A stretch of DNA of 12,500 nt, from assembly GCA_034096865.1 (NCBI GenBank), contig JAWQFJ010012111.1, positions 2,501-15,000 of the forward strand, written 5' to 3'. Numbering within the stretch: position 1 is the first letter of the stretch; every line of letters starts with the position of its first letter. The notes under the pieces were generated by a model, which made no database searches, was not told the DNA's origin, and was given only the letters and a program-made list of their open reading frames with translations. Made by a program: the position numbers and the translations under genes. Source of the stretch: Theodoxus fluviatilis (lineage: Eukaryota; Mollusca; Gastropoda; Cycloneritida; Neritidae). This document shows, piece by piece, positions 1 to 9,328 of this stretch.

Positions 1-1
1 G

Positions 2-1483
2 TCGCCACAGGCAACTGTTTCACAGTTCATGGACAATGCTCTGAAATCAAGAGACCTCCAGAATTTGGGAAATTTTGTTCTCCTCCACAATGGACGTATT
101 CTCAAAACTGGGTATCTTCGTAAACAGGGTGTGCACAACAATGCCGTTCTCTCCATCGTGGAAAAGAAAAGGGTGTCTGTCAACTTTGTCTATCACGAAA
201 GGCATGACCTGATGAGAGTATTCACTCTGCAGGTTGATAATACCACTACTGCGGGTGAAGTTAAGGCAGAGTTGGCAAAAGAGCTGTCCAGCGGCTTCTC
301 AGCCAAATCTATGAGCAACGGGATCGTTCGTATCACAAGTGGCTGGAGTGAATTGCCGGACGATTCCCATCTGGCTATGGACGACATGCAGGGTGCCAAG
401 GACAGAGCAGATGCTGCGGCCTACAGTGTCCACGTGTTACCCAAGGGTGAGGTACGACTGCCGCTGAGGGTCAAATGTAGGACCGATCAATGCAAAGGAG
501 CTGACGGATCTAAAAACTGTGTGGTTTTTGTGCCGCCACGGTGCACTTTGAGACGTGTGAAAGACGAAATTGCCAAGGAAGCCTCCTGCCTCACAGATTC
601 CCTCGAGGTCAGGCTGCCCATGACAGCGAACAAACGCCGTCAACTGGCAAATGACCATGACGATGGATACGTCGACAACGCCGACGACAGCGGCTTCGAC
701 AGCGACGACGAAGATGAATCGTTCAAGACTGTCCGCATCACAGACGAAGAAAGGCTCAGTGAGCAACCCCGAATTGTGCCTGTGAACTGCCTGCTCCAAG
801 CTCGAGAAAACTCGCAAATGGATGTGAGAGTTGACATTTCGAGTGACCTCTGCAGGGAAGTCACCATCATCAGCAAGAGGCTTTACAGACATGAAAGCAT
901 GGCAGCAGTCCTCCAAAACGTCGCGGCATCAGTGGGTGCAGATCCAAGATGCATGAGGCTTTACTTCTCCAACAACGTGGTGAAGACAGAGAAAGCACTG
1001 CACTGTTACCCATCAGGCAAATTCACTGCACGCGTGTTCTCGAAAGGAGCGGTAGTCAACATCCACTGTGGTCGAGGGGCGTTCATGTACCCTCTGTTTG
1101 TCACAGATGTGACAAGCGTTACTTTGGACGATCTGGAGCGGTACGTAGAGAAGAAACACAAATTTGACTCTCATTCGGTGAACATCTACCGCCAACTCGA
1201 TAGACTTAATCCTGAATCCAGTCTAGGAAACCTTGGATTAGGGATGAATGACTCCGTTGTAGTTCACACAAAACCTCCGGGGAAAATAGCAAAATCCTGC
1301 AGGAAACAAAACTCCTTTCGGGGCAAAATTCTTGAGGTCGACAGTGAAGTTCCGATCGCAACCTTCGCGATTTCTCATCCTGTCAGGCAACCAAGGCAAG
1401 GCGTGGATACACATACACGTTGTAAAGAAGAGAAAGCAAGCAGACAGCAGCAGAAGCCTAGAAGCGAAAAGCGCCGGTCATAG
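2..1483 (+). CDS. Tandem ubiquitin-like-domain protein, 5'-partial, ending at an in-frame TAG
   Basis: The frame is open from the left edge, so the ATG at 29 need not be the true start; the codons before it also read as a UBL. Numbering from that ATG, I see five ubiquitin-fold blocks. They are a C-terminal half at about 1-46 (LLHNGRILKTGYL resembles the LIFAGKQLEDGRTL strand-turn of ubiquitin), a second at about 48-137 (beta hairpin, then VKAELAKEL as helix), a third at about 143-258 with an acidic Asp/Glu/Ser insert at about 209-232, a fourth at about 264-337 and a fifth at about 341-416. A basic Lys/Arg/Gln tail follows (417-484). None ends in a Gly-Gly conjugation motif, so these are probably interaction or structural UBLs rather than a cleavable polyubiquitin. 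The assignment rests on fold-like pattern only. The cellular role is unknown. The terminal TAG may not be the real end, because the frame reopens immediately after it. Confidence 0.66.
   Translation, partial: SPQATVSQFMDNALKSRDLQNLGNFVLLHNGRILKTGYLRKQGVHNNAVLSIVEKKRVSVNFVYHERHDLMRVFTLQVDNTTTAGEVKAELAKELSSGFSAKSMSNGIVRITSGWSELPDDSHLAMDDMQGAKDRADAAAYSVHVLPKGEVRLPLRVKCRTDQCKGADGSKNCVVFVPPRCTLRRVKDEIAKEASCLTDSLEVRLPMTANKRRQLANDHDDGYVDNADDSGFDSDDEDESFKTVRITDEERLSEQPRIVPVNCLLQARENSQMDVRVDISSDLCREVTIISKRLYRHESMAAVLQNVAASVGADPRCMRLYFSNNVVKTEKALHCYPSGKFTARVFSKGAVVNIHCGRGAFMYPLFVTDVTSVTLDDLERYVEKKHKFDSHSVNIYRQLDRLNPESSLGNLGLGMNDSVVVHTKPPGKIAKSCRKQNSFRGKILEVDSEVPIATFAISHPVRQPRQGVDTHTRCKEEKASRQQQKPRSEKRRS
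1481..1483 (+). other. In-frame TAG interrupting the UBL gene frame
   Basis: This is the only stop in the frame between positions 2 and 2599, where the frame continues past the donor into intron sequence. Its context is TCA TAG GAG. It is one transition away from CAG (Gln), in a Gln/Lys/Arg/Glu-rich stretch. I looked for a small intron that removes it. A GTAAAG at 1422 paired with the AG of the TAG itself gives a 62-nt intron, which breaks the frame and lacks a pyrimidine tract. A nonsense mutation, sequence error or stop readthrough are the remaining explanations. Confidence 0.8.
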
Positions 1484-2591
1484 GAGCGGGAGGAAGGGAT
1501 CCCAAAGACAGAAGTACCAGGTAAAGATAGCAACTGCACCGAGCAACGGGGCACCGTAAGAGAGGCGAGACCTTACCCCAGTCCCTGCACGCTAAATGCT
1601 GCGAAGAAAGGTGATCCTCACCGAGGACAGTTCCAGAGCCCAGCAAACGCAACGCTCGATGACAAAGCCGGGCCGGAACGCCTTCAGTCCAAGTCCTGCC
1701 CCGAGTCCTCGTCAGACACAGCACGTTCAAAGCCTCAGGCTCGTGCAGACAGGCGCATACAAGCAAGGAAGACGTGCGGGAAGCAACATGACTCCAAAAC
1801 AGACAAGACAACGATGCAGAGAACCCTGCAGTGGCACCCAAAATGGAGGGAAGAAAGCTCAGGACATGTGTTCACACATCTATCTGGTACTGAAAGGAAT
1901 ACATGCAAGCATCCTTCCCTGTGCAAAACGGGCGATGATGAGAGAAAAGAATATAGCCAGAGACAAACCTTTGTTTCTTCTCACGACGAAAATGCCGAAG
2001 GGATTGGAGAGGATACAAGAGATTTTCTGCCTAGTGAGCTCTGCTCCTCGTCTCACTCAAAAATCCTACGATCGGAGAAAGAGACTGAAAAGATCCAACA
2101 CCTACAGGCAAAGAGGCCTGTCATGTGGCAGCATGACTCTAAAGGACTGATGTCCGTAACGAAGGAACACCACGAGTACATCCCACAGACTCATGTACGA
2201 GGTGCTGGAAGTTCTTGCCGGGACCAATCTCACGCATTGAGAAATCCTGCTACTCTCTCTTCCCGGTGTAAGAGTGGTGATGACCAAAATGAAAAAAGTT
2301 ACCATCAAGACATTAACATTGCTGCGAACGGAGAGGCTGGAGACCATACAGAGAAAGATCGAACCGGAAACATTCTTCTCGACCTACGCTCTCTGCCTTA
2401 TTCTGATTGGTTACTGGTGAACGCAGCAGGCACAATGGAAAACTTGACTAGTGGAGTCGTGAAAAAATGCCACCAGAAGATGACCTTTGCGAAAACTCCT
2501 CGACTCCAAGGATACAGCTCATCACGAACTCCGCCTGGAAACAGAGGACTGAAGAATCGAGCTCATCAGAACTCCCTGGTGTCGCCAAGAG
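1484..2591 (+). CDS. Continuation of the UBL gene frame after the TAG, ending at a splice donor
   Basis: Directly after the TAG at 1481-1483 the same frame has no stop for 369 codons and runs into AGAG|GTGAGT at 2591|2592. The predicted sequence is hydrophilic and low in hydrophobics, rich in Ser, Lys, Arg, Gln, His and Thr, and looks disordered; I recognise no domain. An ATG at 1814 begins a 261-codon sub-frame, but no start is needed if this is the same exon. The long open stretch, the strong donor and the phase match to the exon at 5819 favour it being coding. Against this, the strand is T-poor, so stops are scarce, and another frame is also open at 1596-2150. It could be a decayed or polymorphic 3' part of the gene, a readthrough extension, or untranslated sequence. 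Confidence 0.5.
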
Positions 2592-2745
2592 GTGAGTGAA
2601 CGTAAATGTTACATCTCTTGATTGAGATAAATCTCAAGAGCAACTAGAGGTGTATGTACATGTTTTATTTATCTGAATTAGACATTCTCAGTGAGTGTAT
2701 GTCATACTGGGAAACAATGGGAAATTACAGCCACAAGGTTAATCT

Positions 2746-2780
2746 TGGCCCAAAACGCTCCGAAGGTCGGCCATGGGCCA
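2746..2780. repeat. 7-bp perfect inverted repeat
   Basis: TGGCCCA at 2746-2752 is the exact inverse of TGGGCCA at 2774-2780, with a 21-nt spacer. It lies in otherwise featureless intron sequence and could be part of an old unrecognised transposable element. No function is implied. Confidence 0.4.
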
Positions 2781-2858
2781 GGCGCGATGTCGTGGTTCAG
2801 ACACAGCAACCTGAATTGATTGGGGTGATTATTTTAATCAGTCATTGATTAGCTGCAA

Positions 2859-2863
<5 letters not shown>

Positions 2864-2929
<66 letters not shown>
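2864..2929. repeat. (CT)n microsatellite
   Basis: About 33 uninterrupted CT units, with pyrimidines on the + strand. It directly abuts the 5' truncation point of the first LINE fragment. Confidence 0.95.
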
Positions 2930-2930
<1 letters not shown>

Positions 2931-2932
<2 letters not shown>

Positions 2933-3268
2933 TCAGATATTACAAAGATGGCTCAGATAAATTATATATATGCCCTGCTTGAAGAGAAGTTGACTGTGAA
3001 GTGCACTTTCTCCTTGCTTGTCCAGTGTATGAAGACTTGAGAAAGAGATATGCCTCAATGCTCAGTAACACGTACACAAGAGAAGAACTGGGAACTTTAT
3101 TGTCCACACAAGACTTCATTACAATACGTTCATTGGCTATGTTCATGTACTATGCATTTAAGTGAAGACAAGATGCTGTAAAGATTCCTGCTGCAGATGA
3201 TTCAATTTTGTAAGTTGTGATAAGTCCGTGGCCTAACAAATAAACCATTCGTTCGTTCATTCGTTCGC
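2931..3268 (+). mobile_element. Non-LTR retrotransposon (LINE) 3' end, copy 1
   Basis: This is a short, 5'-truncated 3' end of a LINE. Translated from 2938 it gives a tyrosine-rich lead-in, then a CPxC motif (the second Cys codon is mutated to TGA at 2980-2982), VHFLLACPVYEDLRKRY, and a natural stop at 3163-3165. The C-x2-C ... H-x4-C knuckle followed by C-P-x-Y and L-R is typical of the region after the reverse transcriptase in many animal LINEs. The 3' UTR ends GTGATAAGTCCGTGGCC, then AATAAA and a tail of TTCG repeats (3247-3268), which is the expected form of a LINE 3' terminus. Apart from the one stop the frame is intact, so this copy is less decayed than the one at 4171. The clade is unresolved. 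Confidence 0.75.
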
Positions 3269-3771
<503 letters not shown>

Positions 3772-3919
3772 GGAGGAAAATGTTTATAATGAAAGAAGGT
3801 TCACCAAACCTGACTGTCGACTAATGTTCATCACTTACCGCACTCTTTATCCACTGTTATTGTCACCCGAACTTATCAGTGTGACGGGCGGCCGGCCTGA
3901 ACAAATACAGTGTCAAAGT
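3772..3919. other. Non-repetitive island between CT arrays, unidentified
   Basis: About 150 bp of ordinary-complexity sequence, including a GC-rich GGGCGGCCGGCC core near 3886-3897, with CT repeats on both sides. It resembles the way LINE ends sit in CT arrays here, so it may be a further truncated element, but I see no diagnostic motif or coding potential. Confidence 0.35.
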
Positions 3920-3944
3920 CACTCTCTCTGTCTCTCTCTCTGTC

Positions 3945-4011
<67 letters not shown>

Positions 4012-4170
4012 GTCTGTGTGTGTGTGTGTGTGTGTGTGTCTCTCTCTCTCTTTCACTCACTCTCTCTCTCTTTCACTCACTTTCTCTCTCTCTTTCACTC
4101 TCTCTCTGTCTCTCTCTCTCTGTCTCTCTCTCTCTCTCTCTGTCTCTCTCTGTCTCTGTCTCTGTCTCTG
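3920..4170. repeat. CT/CTGT array with an internal (GT)n block and TTTCACTCAC minisatellite
   Basis: CT and CTGT repeats enclose a (GT)n block at about 4015-4038. Next come roughly three copies of a 20-24 bp unit made of CT repeats plus TTTCACTCAC (4041-4105), and then more CTGT. It abuts the 5' truncation point of LINE copy 2. Confidence 0.9.
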
Positions 4171-4994
4171 TATCTATGTACGCCCATAACGTTTTGTTGT
4201 ATGGAGAAACTGGGTGATATCCATTGTATGGCATTACGATCATACGAGCTGTGAAATATTGACTGCGTTTTTTGAGGATGGAATCAACGAGATATCCCTT
4301 CAAAGTCTACAAGATGATGCTTAGTTCAAGCAATAAAGATAAATGGACTGACAAGATAAAAGAAGTGCTAAAGATATACGATTTTGCGGATATATGGCGC
4401 ATTCAGTATATGCAAAACGAATAGAAGTTCTTGTTCAAAATTAGAAAGCAGCTTAACATAATAGTATAGGAATATCTGGACGACTTCTTTAGGAGTGAGC
4501 AGTCAATGGAATTTTTACAGATCATTCAAGACAGATTGGATGAAAAAGAGTTACTTGTATGTGTTATATAAAACAAGTTTTTCGAAACATGCATAGCCAT
4601 TTTAGAACGGGATTTAGTGATCTATTCACTCACAATTATACATATGCAAAGGAGCAATCGAACAATGTTTATTTATGTCCAGCCTGTTATGAAACTGACA
4701 AAACTGAAATACATTTGTTGTTTGAGTGTCCTGCCTATTAAGAACTGAAACGAATGTAAATCTCTGAACTCATGACGGAGACGAATGCATGTGACGTTAG
4801 AACACTGTGATCACTGGAAGTGCCGAAATCAGTCAGACTGGTAGCAGTGTATCTGCAGCATGCGTTCAGGAGGAGACACAGGGCAAGCTATATTGATATG
4901 GCTGTTGAGGCGTGTTATCTGTAATGGAGTTGTGATAGGCCGGTGGCCTCACAAGGAATAAAAACTATTCGCTCGTTCGTTTGGTCGGTTGGTC
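4171..4994 (+). pseudogene. Non-LTR retrotransposon (LINE) C-terminal region and 3' end, copy 2, decayed
   Basis: About 820 bp of a LINE open-reading-frame C terminus plus 3' UTR, broken by several stops (for example TGA at 4215-4217 and TAG in the 4420 region) and a frame change near 4560. In order, the translated pieces are an LLYGETG...YPLY block, RYPFKVYKMML, a WTDKIKEVL...IYDFADIW block (compare the common animal LINE pattern W-x2-x-V-K-x-L-L-x3-Y-G-F-x-D-x-W), then FRTGFSDLFTH, then YLCPAC...IHLLFECPAY, a C-x2-C...H-x4-C knuckle. The 3' end GTGATAGGCCGGTGGCC, then AATAAA and TTCG/TTGG-type repeats parallels copy 1, so both belong to one family or close relatives. It is inactive. Confidence 0.75.
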
Positions 4995-5028
4995 GTTCTC
5001 TGTCTCTCTCTGTCTCTCTGTCTCTCTC

Positions 5029-5097
<69 letters not shown>

Positions 5098-5142
5098 GTG
5101 TGTGTCTCTCTCTCTGTCTCTCTCTCTGTGTCTCTCTCTGTC

Positions 5143-5190
<48 letters not shown>

Positions 5191-5262
5191 TGTGTCACTC
5201 TCTCTGTCTCTCTCTGTCTCTCTCTCTGTCTCTGTCTCTCTCTCTCTCTCTCTGTCTGTCTG

Positions 5263-5316
<54 letters not shown>

Positions 5317-5352
5317 ACTCTCTCTGTCTCTCTGTCTCTGTCTCTGTCTCTC

Positions 5353-5401
<49 letters not shown>

Positions 5402-5402
5402 T
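4995..5402. repeat. Long CT/CTGT microsatellite tract
   Basis: About 400 bp of CT dinucleotides interrupted by CTGT units, with pyrimidines on the + strand, following the tail of LINE copy 2. All six frames appear open in places because the sequence lacks stop triplets; none is coding. Confidence 0.95.
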
Positions 5403-5818
5403 CATGAGATAATGACTTTAACGGGCTAAAGCAGGATCTGTAACTAAAGATACACGAGTCCATCACACATCCAAAGTAACAGTGTATAGGTTGACATTGG
5501 AATGCTGGCAAATTTATTGCCGTTCATGACATTAAGGACAAACAGAGATGAAATTGGAAAAGACTCCTTTAGTCGCTTTCATATATCACCTACTTGCTGA
5601 CATGTCTTACAAACGGTCGTGGAGCACGCCAATTTTTTATTATGAAATTCCGGGACAATGTGCTTGTATTGTGTAGTTCTTCTATCGAATAGAGAATAAA
5701 TATTCCGAACAGTCAGTTTGGTTAGAACAGGGAATCCACAAATTAAACGGTAATGTTTGCGTCTCTTAATCAAAGACAATTCTGAGAATTCTAATCTGCT
5801 TTTAAAAATTACTTCCAG
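5403..5818. other. Intron sequence without recognised content
   Basis: A/T-richer unique sequence. A 92-codon frame on the minus strand runs through it and into the exon at 5819, but it has no recognisable motif and is probably fortuitous. The last 30 bases form a modest T-rich stretch leading to the acceptor TTCCAG. Confidence 0.4.
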
Positions 5819-6100
5819 CAGCGAAAGCGTTGGCTGCCGTGACGTCTTCGGGACCAAAAGTCTTCGGTGAACCAGTGCTGGTCAGTTTTCTGCCCCCTGC
5901 ATCGGAAACCATGGTGCATAAGAGAGAAGAGGAAACTTTCGTTGGGGGTCAACTTGCTTGCAGATGGACTTTCCACCATGAAATCAACCCATCTCTAGCT
6001 GCGCTGCATCCGATGCCGTGGCAAGCTCCGGGAACAAATTCCTCCACCTCGCTATTGTGTGCAGATACTGGCGCGACATTTAACAGACGAGTCAAAAAAG
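5819..6100 (+). CDS. Candidate internal exon of the UBL gene
   Basis: It is bounded by TTCCAG at 5813-5818 and AAAAAAG|GTAGGC at 6100|6101. The length, 282 bp, is a multiple of three, and both ends are phase 1. It joins in frame to the exon ending at 2591 and contributes 94 codons without a stop. The predicted sequence has no recognised domain; it contains Pro/Phe/Leu-rich segments and two Trp residues. If the downstream donor is not used, the frame stops at 6127-6129. The matched phase, clean open frame and two consensus-like sites support it; no homology could be checked. Confidence 0.48.
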
Positions 6101-6159
6101 GTAGGCATGATGTTTTGTTGCTAGTGTGAATGTACGCGCGCACTTGAGTGTAACATGCA

Positions 6160-6392
6160 TTGCCTCTTCTCACCCAGGAGTCTAACTGGGTACCTGCGAG
6201 GCCAGCTAAGGCATACTGCAATGCGATTTAACCTTGGTATGCGGCAATGAGCCAGCATCGGGTTGCTTGGCACACTTCCCAGGGAGTGGAGTGGGTGCTC
6301 GTTCCTGACTGGGTCGTACCTGCCTGTCGCTATGGATGTCGTCAAGTTTCAGGAATGGATTGATCAAGTGGCCTGACAATCAGGGGTTAAAG
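6160..6392 (+). repeat. Possible SINE-like fragment
   Basis: The block around CACCCAGGAGTCTAACTGGG (6171-6190) followed by TACCTG resembles a motif common in animal SINE families, where CACCCAG...TGGGTACC forms a short hairpin (ACCCAG 6172-6177 with CTGGGT 6186-6191). The segment runs straight into a GT microsatellite, a common SINE tail arrangement. I do not see clear tRNA A and B boxes, so this is a tentative call from remembered pattern. Confidence 0.3.
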
Positions 6393-6396
6393 GGTG

Positions 6397-6496
6397 ATAA
6401 TGTGTGTGTGTATGTGTGTATGTATGTATGTGCACGTTTGTGTGTGTGTATATGTGTGTGTATGTGTGTGTATGTATGTGTGTGTGTGTGTGTGTG
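6397..6496. repeat. (GT)n/(GTAT)n microsatellite, insertion site of the LTR element
   Basis: GT repeats mixed with GTAT units run to 6494, where the LTR begins with TGTCGC; the final TG is shared. The array does not occur before the second LTR at 11666, so it is flanking DNA and not part of the element. Confidence 0.9.
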
Positions 6497-6510
6497 TCGC
6501 AGGTGCGACA
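6495..6510. repeat. Palindromic LTR tip
   Basis: TGTCGCA-GG-TGCGACA is a perfect 7-bp inverted repeat with a 2-nt centre at the very start of the LTR. It is identical at 11666-11681, so its conservation contrasts with nearby changes. The inner half GCGACA also matches the proposed right tip of the LTR. Confidence 0.85.
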
Positions 6511-6648
6511 GGAGTGATTAGAATGATAGTGAAGTTAAATGTCGTTGTGAAGTGCAATCGAATTGTCCGCGTAGAAAACCTAATCAGTGGATACGTTCAA
6601 ACGGTCGTTTGGCGCATCGCGGTAGAATTTGAGTGACAGGAGGGGGTG

Positions 6649-6656
6649 TGACGTCA
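6649..6656. promoter_or_regulatory. CRE-like palindrome TGACGTCA in the LTR
   Basis: A full consensus cAMP-response element (CREB/ATF site), retained in the second LTR at 11819-11826. Its place in the U3 part suggests promoter or enhancer use; this is inferred from sequence only. Confidence 0.5.
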
Positions 6657-6674
6657 CTCGGAGTGTCGGGGTGC

Positions 6675-7119
6675 CACGTGCAGGGGTCTGGAAGAATGCG
6701 GCACGGGGTTTCCTTTAGTTCAACATGGTTCTTTTGCCGCGAAAGTTTGCAAGACAGTGATTGGGTCGGGATTGAGAAGCGGGAAAATTCTCATTACGGG
6801 TTGGACAATGGTCACGTGGGATAGGCGACTTTGAGTGCGAAAGCGTCCTTTCCCATCAGTTCAACTCCGTCGCTGGATGGAATGGAAGTGGCGAGCGTAG
6901 GCTTACGCCACTTATGGTTAAGGCTGTATGGGCAGCTTTTGAAGGCGAAGTCGTTTCGCCAGCAGAGTCTCTCTGTGCCAAACCGTGCTGGTTTGGGGCA
7001 CATGAGAAAGGGAAGGAGATTCTTCTAAATGGCTATAGCGAAGATCCTACGGACATACCACAGCCTGGCGGATTTCTCTGAGGTAACCGTTTCGCCATTT
7101 TTGTACTCTTTGCCACGTG
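6675..7119. promoter_or_regulatory. Three CACGTG E-boxes in the LTR
   Basis: CACGTG occurs at 6675-6680, 6813-6818 and 7114-7119, and each is retained in the second LTR (11845-11850, 11983-11988, 12287-12292). CACGTG is the core bound by bHLH-zip factors such as USF, MITF/TFE and Myc/Max. Three sites within about 450 bp is more than expected by chance for a 6-mer, supporting a U3 enhancer role. Confidence 0.45.
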
Positions 7120-8922
7120 TAGAGTGATGGGGTATTGTCGGGATTGGGAAATAGGTCATTCGCTCACTTGATTGAATTATGTCATGGAGTTAAAGTAAAT
7201 CTATGGAAAAGATGTCTACTTTCACTGGGGGATGTTCAGTGATTCACTCCATGAGGATATGAGATATATTTAATTCAATTTCTCTCGCCTGGGAAGCGCG
7301 AGGAGGGATTTTTCAACTAAGGCGTCTGAGCCGGGGGCGCATCGGTCTGATGTTGAATTCTTGATTGAGTAAATTCAAGGGGGAGAGAAATAGCCTCTTA
7401 TCGGGGATCGTATGATGATATGTTGCAGGCTACTCGGTTGCTGCTCTGCTCTACTTGGTTGCTACTTTGCCGATTACACGGATGCTGATTGTTGACCGCT
7501 TGACTGAGTGTCTACGGGGCGTTCCCTACCTATTCGTGTATATCTACGTTCGAGTCTACGCCGGTGGACTCCGCTCGTCTGACGAGCACCTGGTCGTTCC
7601 TGACAACGCTGCGCTGACCCGGGGTCTGGCGCGAGGCTGAGCGAACGACGTGGCGGGACGCATGAGGCGTCTCCTCTGCAATTGTGGCGGTTCCACAAGT
7701 TGCAAGTATTGTTTCTTCGTCAGTCACGGTGGCTGAGATTTTGTTTGGAGTTTAGCATAGATGCTTTGGTGAGAGTCTAAGCGAAACGCGCTTAGGGTTC
7801 GTGTGTGAAGTCTACTCGAGAAGTGGCTTATCAATCCAGAGTGGGATTTGATAGAGGCAGAGGGGTGTTGAAGGGTAATTGCACGCTCACTCGCGAAAGG
7901 CGGTGTCGTGTGAAATTCATTGGTTGCAGGTGGCGATATGCAACAGGAGCAGGAGTGACAGATAGCTTGATTCTTACGTAGGATGATATTTGTCACACTG
8001 GCTCAGAGAGACTTGGGGTTATCTAACGAAAGTCCAGTGAAGCTTGACTTTGAACTTGACTGACTTGGTATAGTGAGCAAAGTGCTTACGAGTCAGTGGA
8101 ATCTCGTAACGGGAGGGGGGAGGAATCTAAGGGTGCCTGCCTGTTTTGACGTGACACTGGGAGCGTTGAATACGCGTCCAATGGTAGTGTTTACCAGTGA
8201 CTCCTAGAGGACTGTGTTTCTTCTTATATTCGTCTGAGTTGGATTCAGAGACTGACTTCTTCATTCGAAGGACTGAAGAGTGGGAGGGGGTAAACGGGTC
8301 TTACGGGGATTTGTGCGAGATTTGTTGTGTTTTTCCTACTTACGAAATTCTGACGGCGTGGTCGGGTAAGTTTGGATCTGGAGAAGGGGAATCTCCGGGA
8401 CTGAGAGCGAGAGTCCATGTCAGCGAGAAGGTGGGGTAAGGAAACCTTTTCGTGTTCTTCACATGTTTGCATTAACATTGTGTCTTCTCGGCGTGTGACA
8501 GTTCGGTTGAACTAACGAGTGAAGAAGAGTGAGGCGTGAGAGCGGAGGCTGCACGCGAGGCGAGTTGTTGTTCACTTCCATTAGTCCGATGCGGGCGGAA
8601 GCCGCGTCACGGCTAGGAAGGGGAAGGGGGGAGGAGTTTATCGGGGGTTCAGGGGTTCATTTGAGATACGACGTCAGAGGTTTGTCGTAAGGGGTTGGCT
8701 CAAAGTAACTCTGACTTCTTTAATTCGGAGTAAGTTCTGTAAAAACTTCTAGGTGGAGATTGTGTTGGGATTGGGTCTTTTGGGGAAGTTTCAGATTATA
8801 GTTATTCAATAACCGGGTGTTGTTGAATGTTTGGAGACTGTTTGCAATTTGAAGTGGGAGTGACTCGGTTGTCATTTCTGTCTTTGTGTTCTTTATACTT
8901 CAATTGTGTGTCTGTACTCTTA

Positions 8923-8949
8923 TCGTTCTGAGGGGGCATCTCAGAACGA
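8923..8949. repeat. Perfect 10-bp hairpin in the LTR
   Basis: TCGTTCTGAG (8923-8932) and CTCAGAACGA (8940-8949) are exact inverses around a 7-nt loop. A TTTATACTT lies about 30 bp upstream, so it could sit near the 5' end of the R-region transcript, but the transcription start is unknown. Confidence 0.55.
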
Positions 8950-9075
8950 GTGGTAGAAAGGGATTGATATTTCAAGCCAATTTTGATTGCTGATTTAATT
9001 TCAGTTTCTGGTCAATTGTTGAGAGAGAGTGGGAAAACGGAGATTGTTTTTTTCCCTGTACACTTCTTATATCTA

Positions 9076-9096
9076 CCTAGTCACTGGTGACTTAGG
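9076..9096. repeat. Near-palindrome in the LTR
   Basis: CCTAGTCAC and GTGACTTAGG are inverse with a 2-nt centre and a single bulged base. A short structural motif; no function is assigned. Confidence 0.45.
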
Positions 9097-9322
9097 AATA
9101 GATTCAGTGTATGAGTGACCATTGTTGACTTGTTTTCCATTTCTCTAATTTTTGTAGGATTGTTGCTGTTGTTTATTTTATCCCGACTTTGTGCAGGAAG
9201 CGGAGGTACTCCATCTCTACCGCTATCCTGACTTGTTCTGGGATCTTTTGTTTTGTTTTTCCATTATCACCTACCTACCCTGTCCCTTGCGGTACCTGTG
9301 CTGCAGGGAAGGGCTTGTGTTG

Positions 9323-9328
9323 AATAAA
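9323..9328 (+). promoter_or_regulatory. Polyadenylation signal AATAAA in the LTR
   Basis: A canonical hexamer followed by T-rich and GT-containing sequence (CATTGTTATTTTT and onward), as expected for a cleavage region. In the 3' LTR the equivalent site, outside the window, would end the element's transcript; here it helps place the R region. Confidence 0.5.

Noticed and set aside
1422..1483. A short intron that would splice out the TAG
   Set aside because: GTAAAG at 1422 with the AG at 1482-1483 gives 62 nt, which shifts the frame, and there is no pyrimidine tract before the acceptor.
5579..5857. 92-codon minus-strand frame at the end of the intron
   Set aside because: No recognisable motif; it overlaps the better-supported plus-strand exon and acceptor, and such a length is expected by chance here.
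6633..7028. Small reading frames in the 5' LTR that recur in the 3' LTR
   Set aside because: They recur only because the LTRs are duplicates; they are short, motif-free, and differ by frame-disturbing indels between the copies.
8893..8899. TTATACTT as an LTR TATA box
   Set aside because: It is a weak match with many comparable A/T-rich words nearby; there is no independent evidence for a transcription start.
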